Assembly: GCF_003569915.1 (NCBI RefSeq)
Contig: NZ_KZ984446.1
Coordinates: forward strand, 113,309 to 177,308
Reading direction: 5' to 3'
Source of the DNA: Comamonas testosteroni
GTDB taxonomy: Bacteria; Pseudomonadota; Gammaproteobacteria; Burkholderiales; Burkholderiaceae_C
Length of the DNA stretch: 64,000 nt
The notes beneath the pieces are model-generated. The model was not told the DNA's origin. It saw nothing but the letters and a program-made list of their open reading frames with translations, and searched no databases. A program made the position numbers and the translations under genes. Within the stretch, counting starts at the first letter, position 1. Each line of letters begins with the position of its first letter. Below, in pieces: positions 18,608-25,427 of the stretch.

Positions 18608-18630
18608 GCTGCGCAACGACCTTGCGCAGC
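18608..18630 (+). promoter_or_regulatory. Second hairpin in the leader of the DUF1214 operon
   Basis: A perfect 9-bp stem GCTGCGCAA/TTGCGCAGC with a 5-base loop lies 20 bp before the DUF1214 start codon. It has no U-tract, so it may be a leader structure rather than a terminator. Confidence 0.4.
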
Positions 18631-18649
18631 TCTCAAAGAGCGTCAGATC

Positions 18650-19759
18650 ATGGACAAGCAAACGATTAACGAACAGCTCATCAGCGGCGAAACCTGGTCA
18701 CAATTTTGTGACCACCTCAAGCGCTGCGGCGAGCAGATACTGCGTCCGGAAACCCCTGCAGACCCGGCCACGCGTGCTGAAGGCTATCGGTACCTGACGC
18801 GTCTGCTGCGCATTGCGCTGGAGATGCATGTGGAATTTGCCGATCCGGCCTTCCCCAGCTTTTTCAAGACCTCGCATGAAACCGCCAAGATCGGCGCTGA
18901 CAACCCGGACAATATTTACGAGTACGCGCGCCTGAACGGCAGCATGCAGTACCGCATCCATGGCAACCGGGGCACGGTTTCGTACCTGAGCATAGCCACT
19001 CAAAAGGGCGGCTACGAAACCGATGGCCGCATGGTGGTCACCGGCTTTATCGACGCCACACAGCTCAAGACCGACAAAGACGGCAACTTCGAGCTCATCA
19101 TCAGCACAGAGCCGCAGCCCGGCAACTGGCTACCCATGGAAGACAAATCCGTCTCCGTGCTGGTGCGCCAGACCTTTATGGACCGCAAGAGCGAAGTCCC
19201 GGCCAAGCTCTCGATTGAGCGCATTGGCACGACCGACAAACCCGGCCCGCTCGACCCCCAGGTGTTTGCGCAGGCGCTGCCGCGCGTTTCTTCCTTTGTT
19301 GAAAACACCGCCAAGCTATTTGCAGACTGGGCTGAAAGCTATCTTCCTCATAGCAACCAGCTGCCACCAGCCGATCAGGCTTACTGCCAGTCTGTGGGCG
19401 GTGATCCCAATATCTTCTACTACCACTCGCATTGGGAGCTGAACGAAGACCAGGCCCTGGTCATCCACGTGGACAAGGTGCCCGAGTGCTCGTTCTGGAA
19501 TCTGCAGATCAACAACTACTGGCTGGAGTCGCTGGACTACCGCTACCACCAGATCTGCATCAACAAACACCAAGCCCAGTACGACGAAAACGGCGGCGTG
19601 ACGCTGGTGCTGAGCGAGCGCGACCCGGGCGTAGCGAACTGGCTGCAAACCGCAGGTGTGCGCCAGGGAACCATGTGCCTGCGCTGGGTGGGCGCCAAAG
19701 AGCAATGCCACCCCTCCACCAAAGTGATTTCCATCGAGCAACTGGCAGAGACTGTATGA
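18650..19759 (+). CDS. DUF1214 domain-containing protein
   Basis: This 369-residue protein has no signal peptide. The C-terminal third carries the DUF1214 pattern, with FYYHSHWELNEDQALVIHV and FWNLQINNYWLESLDYR, ending in the family-like MCLRWVGAKEQCHPSTKVI. The biochemical role of the domain is not established; such proteins often sit in gene clusters for hydrophobic or aromatic compound metabolism. It is the first gene of a tightly spaced seven-gene operon, and its stop overlaps the sulfotransferase start by four bases (ATGA). It is separated from cysNC by 114 bp holding two hairpins. Confidence 0.8.
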   Translation: MDKQTINEQLISGETWSQFCDHLKRCGEQILRPETPADPATRAEGYRYLTRLLRIALEMHVEFADPAFPSFFKTSHETAKIGADNPDNIYEYARLNGSMQYRIHGNRGTVSYLSIATQKGGYETDGRMVVTGFIDATQLKTDKDGNFELIISTEPQPGNWLPMEDKSVSVLVRQTFMDRKSEVPAKLSIERIGTTDKPGPLDPQVFAQALPRVSSFVENTAKLFADWAESYLPHSNQLPPADQAYCQSVGGDPNIFYYHSHWELNEDQALVIHVDKVPECSFWNLQINNYWLESLDYRYHQICINKHQAQYDENGGVTLVLSERDPGVANWLQTAGVRQGTMCLRWVGAKEQCHPSTKVISIEQLAETV

Positions 19760-20943
19760 ACGCCCCCCTCACCCCCAATCAACTCCAGGTACCAGAGCTG
19801 CTGCAAGCCGCGCGAGACAGAGTGCCGGGTCTGAGCCATTTTGGCGACGACAACTACCAGCAGGCGCTTGAAGTTCTGACCCAGGCCTTGAACACCGAAG
19901 CCAAGCTATCAGCCACCGGCCAGGTCATGATGCGCGAGCGCCTGGTGGGCCAGCTCGTCAATCGCCTGATCATGGAGGACTATTTCCAGCGATTTCCTGA
20001 AATCGCGCAGATCGCAATCGACGATCCACTGGTCATCGTGGGCCTGCCGCGCACCGGCACCACCATGCTGCAGCGTACGCTAGCCGTGGACCCACGCTTT
20101 TATTCCGCCGCCTGGTGGGAGACACGCTACCCAGCTCCGTTGAACGGCGACACCCCCCAGGACGCGAGCAAGCGCATCGAAATGGCCAAGGCCGAAGTGG
20201 CCCAAACGATTGAAGCCATTCCGCAGATTCTGTCCATTCATCCGATGAACGCCACGCTGTGCGACGAGGAATTCATGCTGATGGAGCATTCCTTCCTCAG
20301 CGCCATGGACGCCTATGCCGATGTGCCCAGCTATACGGCCTGGCTGGATCAGCAGGATCAGCGCCCCGTCTACACCCAGCTTAAGAAGATGCTGCAGTTC
20401 CTGCAGTGGCAAAAAGCGCAGCGCGGCGAGCCACAGGGTCAGCGCTGGCTGCTCAAGGCGCCGCAGCACCTGCACACGCTGGAGATTTTGCTCTCCGTCT
20501 TCCCCAAGGCACAGGTGATCCTCACCCACCGCGATCCCGCGCAGACCATCCCATCCATGGCCAGCATGGCCCACACGCTGTGGCAGATCTACAGCGACCA
20601 GCCCGACCCACGCTCCGCCGGCAAGCAATGGAACACCCGTATGGCGCGCGGCATTCTGCACACCATGCAGGTGCGCGATCAGCAGGACTCCCAGCGCTTT
20701 CTGGACATTCACTTCTCGGACACCGTGGCAAAGCCCATGGAAGTGCTGGAAAAGGTCTACCAGTTCGCGGGCTTGCCGTTTACCGACAAGGCACGGGCCG
20801 ATGCCCAGCAATGGCTGGCCAGCAATGGCCGCGAGAAGCGCGCTGGGCATGACTACAGCCTGGAGACCTTTGGATTGAGCGAAGAGCAGATGCAAAGCGA
20901 CTACGCCCAGTACCGCGCGCGCCATCTGGCAGCGAACCACTAA
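19756..20943 (+). CDS. Sulfotransferase family protein (Sulfotransfer_3 type)
   Basis: This 395-residue cytoplasmic protein should transfer a sulfo group from PAPS to an acceptor hydroxyl. The 5'-phosphosulfate-binding loop is VIVGLPRTGTTML (PRTGTT at about 98-103), and the 3'-phosphate-binding strand is VILTHRDPAQTIPS (about 254-267). LKAPQHL at 233-239 is another family motif. The start ATG 19756 overlaps the DUF1214 stop. Location just downstream of cysDNC, and close to cysQ, gives it a local PAPS supply and PAP removal. The acceptor is unknown; neighbouring SDR, SRPBCC and SnoaL-like genes suggest a small hydrophobic molecule. Hydrolase or lyase activity cannot be excluded. Confidence 0.9.
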   Translation: MNAPLTPNQLQVPELLQAARDRVPGLSHFGDDNYQQALEVLTQALNTEAKLSATGQVMMRERLVGQLVNRLIMEDYFQRFPEIAQIAIDDPLVIVGLPRTGTTMLQRTLAVDPRFYSAAWWETRYPAPLNGDTPQDASKRIEMAKAEVAQTIEAIPQILSIHPMNATLCDEEFMLMEHSFLSAMDAYADVPSYTAWLDQQDQRPVYTQLKKMLQFLQWQKAQRGEPQGQRWLLKAPQHLHTLEILLSVFPKAQVILTHRDPAQTIPSMASMAHTLWQIYSDQPDPRSAGKQWNTRMARGILHTMQVRDQQDSQRFLDIHFSDTVAKPMEVLEKVYQFAGLPFTDKARADAQQWLASNGREKRAGHDYSLETFGLSEEQMQSDYAQYRARHLAANH

Positions 20944-20954
20944 AGAGGTGCCAG

Positions 20955-21677
20955 ATGGAAAAAATCATGTTCAGCCTCTGGCGGCCAGAGCAGCAATCAG
21001 CAGATATCTGGCGCAAGACCCTGATGGAGCTGCAAGGCCCACTGCAAGCCTGCGGTGCCACACAGATTCGCGTGATGGTGGTGGATGCCGCCATGGACAA
21101 GGCGGCCAGCCAGCGCATCACCTTCAGCAAATCGCCGCTCGATGGAATGATCAGTCTGTGGGTGGACAGCGCGTCCATGCTCGCCCCCATTCAAGCCTTG
21201 ATTGCACAGCAGGTCACACGCCTGCATGCCTATCTGGTTTGCGAATCCGAGCCCTACCCGCAGGAACGCCAGGCCCGCATTGAGCGCTTCAATGCCGAGG
21301 TGCCCGTGGGCCAGCGCACGCCAGGCATGTGCCAGGTGGCGCTGTTCAAAAGGCCTGCCAGCATGGACTTCGAGCAATGGATGATCAATTGGCGCGAAGG
21401 CCACGGCAGCAAAGCCTATCCCTTGCAATCCATTTTTGGCTACCGCCAGAACCTGGTGGTTCGACGCCTGACGCCAGAAGCCCCCGAAGTGCATGCGATT
21501 GTCGAAGAACAGTTCCCCGACATCGCGATTGGCAGCGCTCACGGCTTTTACGACACCCAAGGCGATGAAGCATTGCTGGCCGAGCGGCAAAAGTACATGG
21601 CCGAGTCCGTCGCACCCATCATGGATTTCAGCAGTCTGGACTGTGTCCTCACCAGCTTTTATCAAGTCAGCGCCTAA
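20955..21677 (+). CDS. EthD-like domain protein
   Basis: This 240-residue cytoplasmic protein contains two dimeric alpha/beta-barrel-like halves. The second opens with CQVALFKRPASMDFEQWMINW and the first with MFSLWRPEQQSADIWRK, resembling EthD/ferredoxin-like folds found in ether and steroid or terpenoid degradation clusters. No catalytic motif is diagnostic. AGAGGTG precedes ATG 20955, and only 11 bp separate it from the sulfotransferase stop, so it is in the same operon. The function is unproven; a role as an accessory or small isomerase-like protein acting on the cluster's substrate is an inference. Confidence 0.65.
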   Translation: MEKIMFSLWRPEQQSADIWRKTLMELQGPLQACGATQIRVMVVDAAMDKAASQRITFSKSPLDGMISLWVDSASMLAPIQALIAQQVTRLHAYLVCESEPYPQERQARIERFNAEVPVGQRTPGMCQVALFKRPASMDFEQWMINWREGHGSKAYPLQSIFGYRQNLVVRRLTPEAPEVHAIVEEQFPDIAIGSAHGFYDTQGDEALLAERQKYMAESVAPIMDFSSLDCVLTSFYQVSA

Positions 21678-21706
21678 GACTGACATCTATCGACAGGAGA
21701 CAAACA

Positions 21707-22162
21707 ATGTTGGACCTCGAAGCCATAGAGCTCATCAAGCAGCTCAAGGCGCGGTATTTCCGTGCCATCGATACCTGCAACATCGAAATGCTGCAAGGCA
21801 TGCTGACCCCGGACATCAAGCTGGCCTTCAAAAGCCCGGCCTATGAGTTCCACCTCGAAGGTCTGGACAAGGCGCTGGACTTCTACAGAACCTCGTTCAC
21901 CAAGACCCGCCTGGCCATGCACAACGGCCACACGCCGGAAATCGAGGTCAAGGGAGACGAGGCTACGGCCCTCTGGTATTTGAACTACGTCTTCATCAAC
22001 CTCGAAGAAAAGACCCACATGCATGGCGGAGCGATCTACGAAGACCGCTACATCAAGCGCGACGGCCGCTGGTGGATTGCCGAGACGGGCTACAAGACCT
22101 TGCTCGAGACCGTTCAGCCCCTGAGCGAGCAGTTGCAGATCACCTCCAAACCCATCAACTAA
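21707..22162 (+). CDS. SnoaL-like (NTF2 fold) protein, paralogue 1
   Basis: This 151-residue protein starts with a typical SnoaL-like helix (IELIKQLKARYFRAIDT) and contains the conserved MHNGHTPEIEV strand and WYLNYVFINLEEKTHMHGGA. The NTF2-like cone fold is used for small dehydratases, isomerases and cyclases, so an enzymatic step on a cyclic or unsaturated substrate is possible. AGGAGA stands 8 bases before ATG 21707. It resembles the last gene of the operon (23500-23958) closely in order and motifs, so the two are paralogues flanking the SRPBCC and SDR genes. Confidence 0.8.
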   Translation: MLDLEAIELIKQLKARYFRAIDTCNIEMLQGMLTPDIKLAFKSPAYEFHLEGLDKALDFYRTSFTKTRLAMHNGHTPEIEVKGDEATALWYLNYVFINLEEKTHMHGGAIYEDRYIKRDGRWWIAETGYKTLLETVQPLSEQLQITSKPIN

Positions 22163-22175
22163 AGCGAGGCACAAG

Positions 22176-22655
22176 ATGACCAAAGCCGCCAACCTCGTCA
22201 CCTCCATCAAGGTGGAAATCAATGCCCCTGCCAGCGTGGTCTGGGAAGTGCTGGCCGATCTGGAGAACTACCGTCTCTGGAACCGCTTTTGCCCCGACAT
22301 CCGCTGCACTCTCAAGCTCTACGACCCGGTCGAAATGAAGACCCGCCACCCCTTGACCGGCGAAATCTGGCCGGTCAACGAGTACCTTGTGGCCTTCGAG
22401 CCAGAGCAGTTGCTGTCCTGGGAGCAACGCCCCGTGCCCGAGAACAAGGATGCAGCACGCCGCGATCAATACATCGAAGCGATCGATGAGAACCGTTGCA
22501 CCTATTTCACGACCGATCAGTTCCTTGGCCTGAACGCCGACACCATCATGCGTGAGCATGGTGAGTGGGTAAAGATCGCCTTCGACCAGGTCGCCATGGA
22601 TCTCAAAAGCCGCGCCGAGGAACTGCATTTCGCGCGCACCAAAGCATCCATCTGA
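22176..22655 (+). CDS. SRPBCC family (polyketide cyclase/START-like) protein
   Basis: This 159-residue protein shows the SRPBCC opening VTSIKVEINAPASVVWEVLADLENYRLWN, followed by the beta-strand-rich body with HPLTGEIWPVNEYLVAF, and a C-terminal helix ending in LKSRAEELHF. Such proteins bind hydrophobic ligands in a deep pocket and can be cyclases, hydrolases or carriers. It starts 13 bp after the first SnoaL-like gene in the same operon. A ligand-binding or cyclase role on the cluster's substrate is inferred, not shown. Confidence 0.8.
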   Translation: MTKAANLVTSIKVEINAPASVVWEVLADLENYRLWNRFCPDIRCTLKLYDPVEMKTRHPLTGEIWPVNEYLVAFEPEQLLSWEQRPVPENKDAARRDQYIEAIDENRCTYFTTDQFLGLNADTIMREHGEWVKIAFDQVAMDLKSRAEELHFARTKASI

Positions 22656-22687
22656 ATCAGTACCCCCTATAACAAACGGAGACCTAC

Positions 22688-23482
22688 ATGCTGTTAAAGA
22701 ACAAAGTCGTCATCATTTCCGGCATCGGCCCCGGCATGGGCATCAAGCTGGCCTTGCGCGCGGCGGAATATCAGGCCAAGGCCGTGGTCCTGGCCGCCCG
22801 CACCCAGTCCATGCTGGATGAGACAGAAATTGCGATTCGCGAAGCAGGCCACAAGTGCGAAGTTCTCAAGGTCGCCACCGATATCTCGCAACCCGAGCAA
22901 TGCCAGCGCCTGGCGGATCTGACGGTCGAAAAATTTGGCCGCATCGACGCACTGATCAACTCGGCCTACGCCCACGGCGTCTGGGCCTCGTCCAGCAACT
23001 CGCTGATGGATGACTGGCGCAAGGCCATGGAAGTCAATCTGTATGGCTCCATGAACATGACCCAGGCCGTGGTGCCGCAGATGAAAAAACAAAAAGACGG
23101 CAGCATTGTGATGATCAACACCATGGCTACCCGCCGCCCCAACCAGATGGAGGCGGGCTACGCGGTCTCCAAGGGCGCGCTCAAGACTGCGGTGCAATAC
23201 CTGGCCGAAGATCTGGGCCCCTACGGCATCCGCGTCAATGCGACCCACAACGGCTGGATGTGGGGTGCACCCGTCAAGGGCTACTTCCAGGCCGAGTCCA
23301 AGCGTCAGGGCGTTCCCATGGAGTCGCTGGTCGATGTGATCGCCAAGCAGATTCCGCTGCGCAATGAAATTCCGGACGACGCCGATTGCGCCTCTGCCGC
23401 CCTCTATCTGGCCAGCGACTATGCCCGCGTGATTACCGGCGCGCAGCTCGATGTCAACGGCGGCCATTACCTGCCCAACTGA
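22688..23482 (+). CDS. Short-chain dehydrogenase/reductase (SDR)
   Basis: This 264-residue classical SDR has the nucleotide-binding loop SGIGPGMG near residue 11, a variant of TGxxxGxG, the INSAYA strand in place of NNAG, and the catalytic YAVSK. Thirteen residues before that tyrosine, where the catalytic serine is normal, there is a threonine (INTMATRR), an unusual change that may keep activity. AACGGAGA precedes ATG 22688. Its position in the sulfotransferase operon suggests oxidation or reduction of a hydroxyl or keto group on the same substrate. The cofactor preference is not clear. Confidence 0.88.
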   Translation: MLLKNKVVIISGIGPGMGIKLALRAAEYQAKAVVLAARTQSMLDETEIAIREAGHKCEVLKVATDISQPEQCQRLADLTVEKFGRIDALINSAYAHGVWASSSNSLMDDWRKAMEVNLYGSMNMTQAVVPQMKKQKDGSIVMINTMATRRPNQMEAGYAVSKGALKTAVQYLAEDLGPYGIRVNATHNGWMWGAPVKGYFQAESKRQGVPMESLVDVIAKQIPLRNEIPDDADCASAALYLASDYARVITGAQLDVNGGHYLPN

Positions 23483-23499
23483 TCCTCGATCCAGCAATC

Positions 23500-23958
23500 A
23501 TGCAAACTCTCTTAGAGATCGAAGAGATCAAGCAGCTCAAGGCCCGCTACTTTCGCGGCATTGATACTGCCAATCTGGACCTGCTGCGCACGGTGCTGGC
23601 TGAGGATGTACAGATTCGCTTTGACAGCCCCACCTACCAGATCGAGATCAACGGCATGGGCGATGCGATGAATTTCTACCGCAACGCCTTCACCAACCGC
23701 CGCTTTGGCATGCACCATGGGCACACGCCTGAAATCAAGGTGGATGGCGACACGGCGACTGGCACCTGGTATCTGCACGACATCTTCATCAATCTCGATG
23801 AGCAAACCCTGCTCACGGGCAGCGCCCTTTATGAGGACAACTACGTCAAAGTTGATGGCAACTGGCGTGTCAAGCGCACAGGCTACAGGCGTCTGCTGGA
23901 GATGATCGAGCCGCTGACGGCCAACCGCCGCATTACCTCCAAGCCGATTGCCGACTAG
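23500..23958 (+). CDS. SnoaL-like (NTF2 fold) protein, paralogue 2
   Basis: This 152-residue protein begins MQTLLEIEEIKQLKARYFRG, strongly resembling the first SnoaL-like protein of the operon, and shares GHTPEI and the C-terminal ITSKPI with it. ATG 23500 is chosen because it gives this conserved start; the ribosome binding site is weak and the start lies 17 bp after the SDR stop, so translation may be coupled. The two paralogues could form a heteromer or act at successive steps. A terminator-like hairpin follows about 70 bp downstream. Confidence 0.8.
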   Translation: MQTLLEIEEIKQLKARYFRGIDTANLDLLRTVLAEDVQIRFDSPTYQIEINGMGDAMNFYRNAFTNRRFGMHHGHTPEIKVDGDTATGTWYLHDIFINLDEQTLLTGSALYEDNYVKVDGNWRVKRTGYRRLLEMIEPLTANRRITSKPIAD

Positions 23959-24029
23959 CAACGAGCCTGCTCTCCACTCTGACGCCCATGAAACAGCGTG
24001 CGAAGTGGAGAGCGGCATGCAGAAAACGA

Positions 24030-24061
24030 AAAGACCTCTGGCAAACGTCAGAGGCCTTTTT
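24030..24061 (+). terminator. Terminator at the end of the sulfotransferase operon
   Basis: The stem CCTCTG/CAGAGG with an 8-base loop is followed by CCTTTTT. It closes the operon that begins at 18650 and lies before the convergent TolC-type gene. Confidence 0.8.
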
Positions 24062-24112
24062 CAATGCGCAACTATCAAATCGATAGCACCCAGGGCAATC
24101 ATGACGGAGACA

Positions 24113-25423
24113 TCAATCGTCAAAGTCCCATAATTCGTGCAGATCCAGCCGCAAACGGCTGTCACTCTCCTGCGCCTCGCTACGGGCAAGATTTTCGGCC
24201 AGCAGCGCATCTGCCAGCACACGGCGCGCCGTCAGCAACTCGGGCAGACCGGATTCACCCGCGCGATAGGCACGCAACGTGCGCTCGGCAGCACTGCGCT
24301 GCAACGATGCTGCCTGCGCCTGAGCCTGGGCCGCTGCGCGCTTGCCACCAAGCTGGCTCCACAGCACATCGAACTCCGCGCCCAGACGTCGCTCCACCGC
24401 CAGACGGCGCGACAGGGCCGCATCGGCCTCGGCCAGTGCGGCGGCAGCCTGACTCTGGCGGTAAGTCGACCCCAGGGGCAGGCTGAAACTGACACCGGCA
24501 ATACGCTCGGCGCCGCCGCGCTCACTGGTGGCAAACACGCCTACCGTGGGGTCGGGGTGTCGCTCCAGATCCATGCGTCGGGCCTGGCTCAGCGCCACAG
24601 TCTCCTCGGCCTTGGCGAATAAATACTCATGGCTTTGCTCGATGTAGCGGGTACGCAGCTGGGCCGCCGCCAAAGACAGCGGCTGCGGCAAGGCTGTCGC
24701 GGCTTGCCCGAACATGCAGCTTGGTGAGCACAGGCCGGGGAAGCTGGCCTGCAACTCGGCCAGAGCCGCCGTCTCTGTTGCCTGGGCCGATGCCAGTGCA
24801 GCCTCCACACGTGCCTGCTCTGCAGCCGCCAGTTCGGACTCCAGCTTGGCCGCATCGCCAGCGCGCAAACGGCGCTCGGTAATGCGGGCCAGCTCTGCAG
24901 CCGCTGCCGCATTGTCCTGCGCCGACAGACGTGCCTGCTGCGCACGCAGCGCCGCAAACCACAGCGCCAGCAACTGGCGTGCGGCTTCATGCCTGGCATC
25001 CTGCGCGGCCACATGGCCGCTGACCTGGGTGGCATCTGCGAGCTTGGCATCCGCGTCGGCCTTGCCCCACAGGCGCAGCGGGCGCTCAATGGCAAGCTGC
25101 CCCTCGGTAAAGCGCTGCCCTGAACCATCGCGCGCCCAGCGGCGCTGGCCCGTGGCACTCACCACGGTTTCGTGAGGTCCAGCCCGCAGGCCTTTGGCCC
25201 TGGCCTCGGCACCACGCCGGGCCGCGTCGGCAGCCTGTACCGTTGGCGACTGCTCCACCGCCATGCGCACCGCAGCTTGAGGCGGCAGATAGCTTTGGGC
25301 CTGGGCTGCACCGCCCAGCATGAGACCCAGACAAGCTGGCAGCAAGGACTTGAGGGCGATTTTCAGGACTTTTGATTCAAACAGGCTCTCAGTCCTTATG
25401 TTCAATACACTGATAGCTATCAT
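24113..25423 (-). CDS. TolC-family outer membrane channel of a metal RND efflux system (CzcC-like)
   Basis: This protein (436 residues from ATG 25423) should form the outer-membrane exit duct of the efflux system encoded upstream. The mature part carries the long Ala/Glu/Arg-rich coiled-coil helices of TolC/CzcC proteins, for example ESELAAAEQARVEAALASAQ. A hydrophobic segment ending GGAAQA-QSYL fits a signal peptide. Start choice is uncertain: ATG 25423 overlaps the pump gene stop (ATGA), but the first ~19 codons are made of a dispersed repeat and extend the n-region unusually, so a non-ATG start nearer the signal peptide is possible. Confidence 0.85.
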   Translation of the reverse strand: MIAISVLNIRTESLFESKVLKIALKSLLPACLGLMLGGAAQAQSYLPPQAAVRMAVEQSPTVQAADAARRGAEARAKGLRAGPHETVVSATGQRRWARDGSGQRFTEGQLAIERPLRLWGKADADAKLADATQVSGHVAAQDARHEAARQLLALWFAALRAQQARLSAQDNAAAAAELARITERRLRAGDAAKLESELAAAEQARVEAALASAQATETAALAELQASFPGLCSPSCMFGQAATALPQPLSLAAAQLRTRYIEQSHEYLFAKAEETVALSQARRMDLERHPDPTVGVFATSERGGAERIAGVSFSLPLGSTYRQSQAAAALAEADAALSRRLAVERRLGAEFDVLWSQLGGKRAAAQAQAQAASLQRSAAERTLRAYRAGESGLPELLTARRVLADALLAENLARSEAQESDSRLRLDLHELWDFDD

Positions 25424-25427
25424 TTTT
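25369..25427 (-). repeat. Dispersed ~55-bp repeat, copy 3, at the pump/channel gene junction
   Basis: On the minus strand it reads ATGATAGCTATCAG, then AAGGACTGAGAGC, then TTTGAATCAAAA. Its first bases contain both the TGA stop of the RND pump gene and the ATG start assigned to the channel gene. Confidence 0.75.

Noticed and set aside
24065..24120. A possible ninth repeat copy near the end of the TolC-type gene, with ATCAAATCGATAGCA.
   Set aside because: The core GGACTAG is not recognisable, so it was not counted as a copy.
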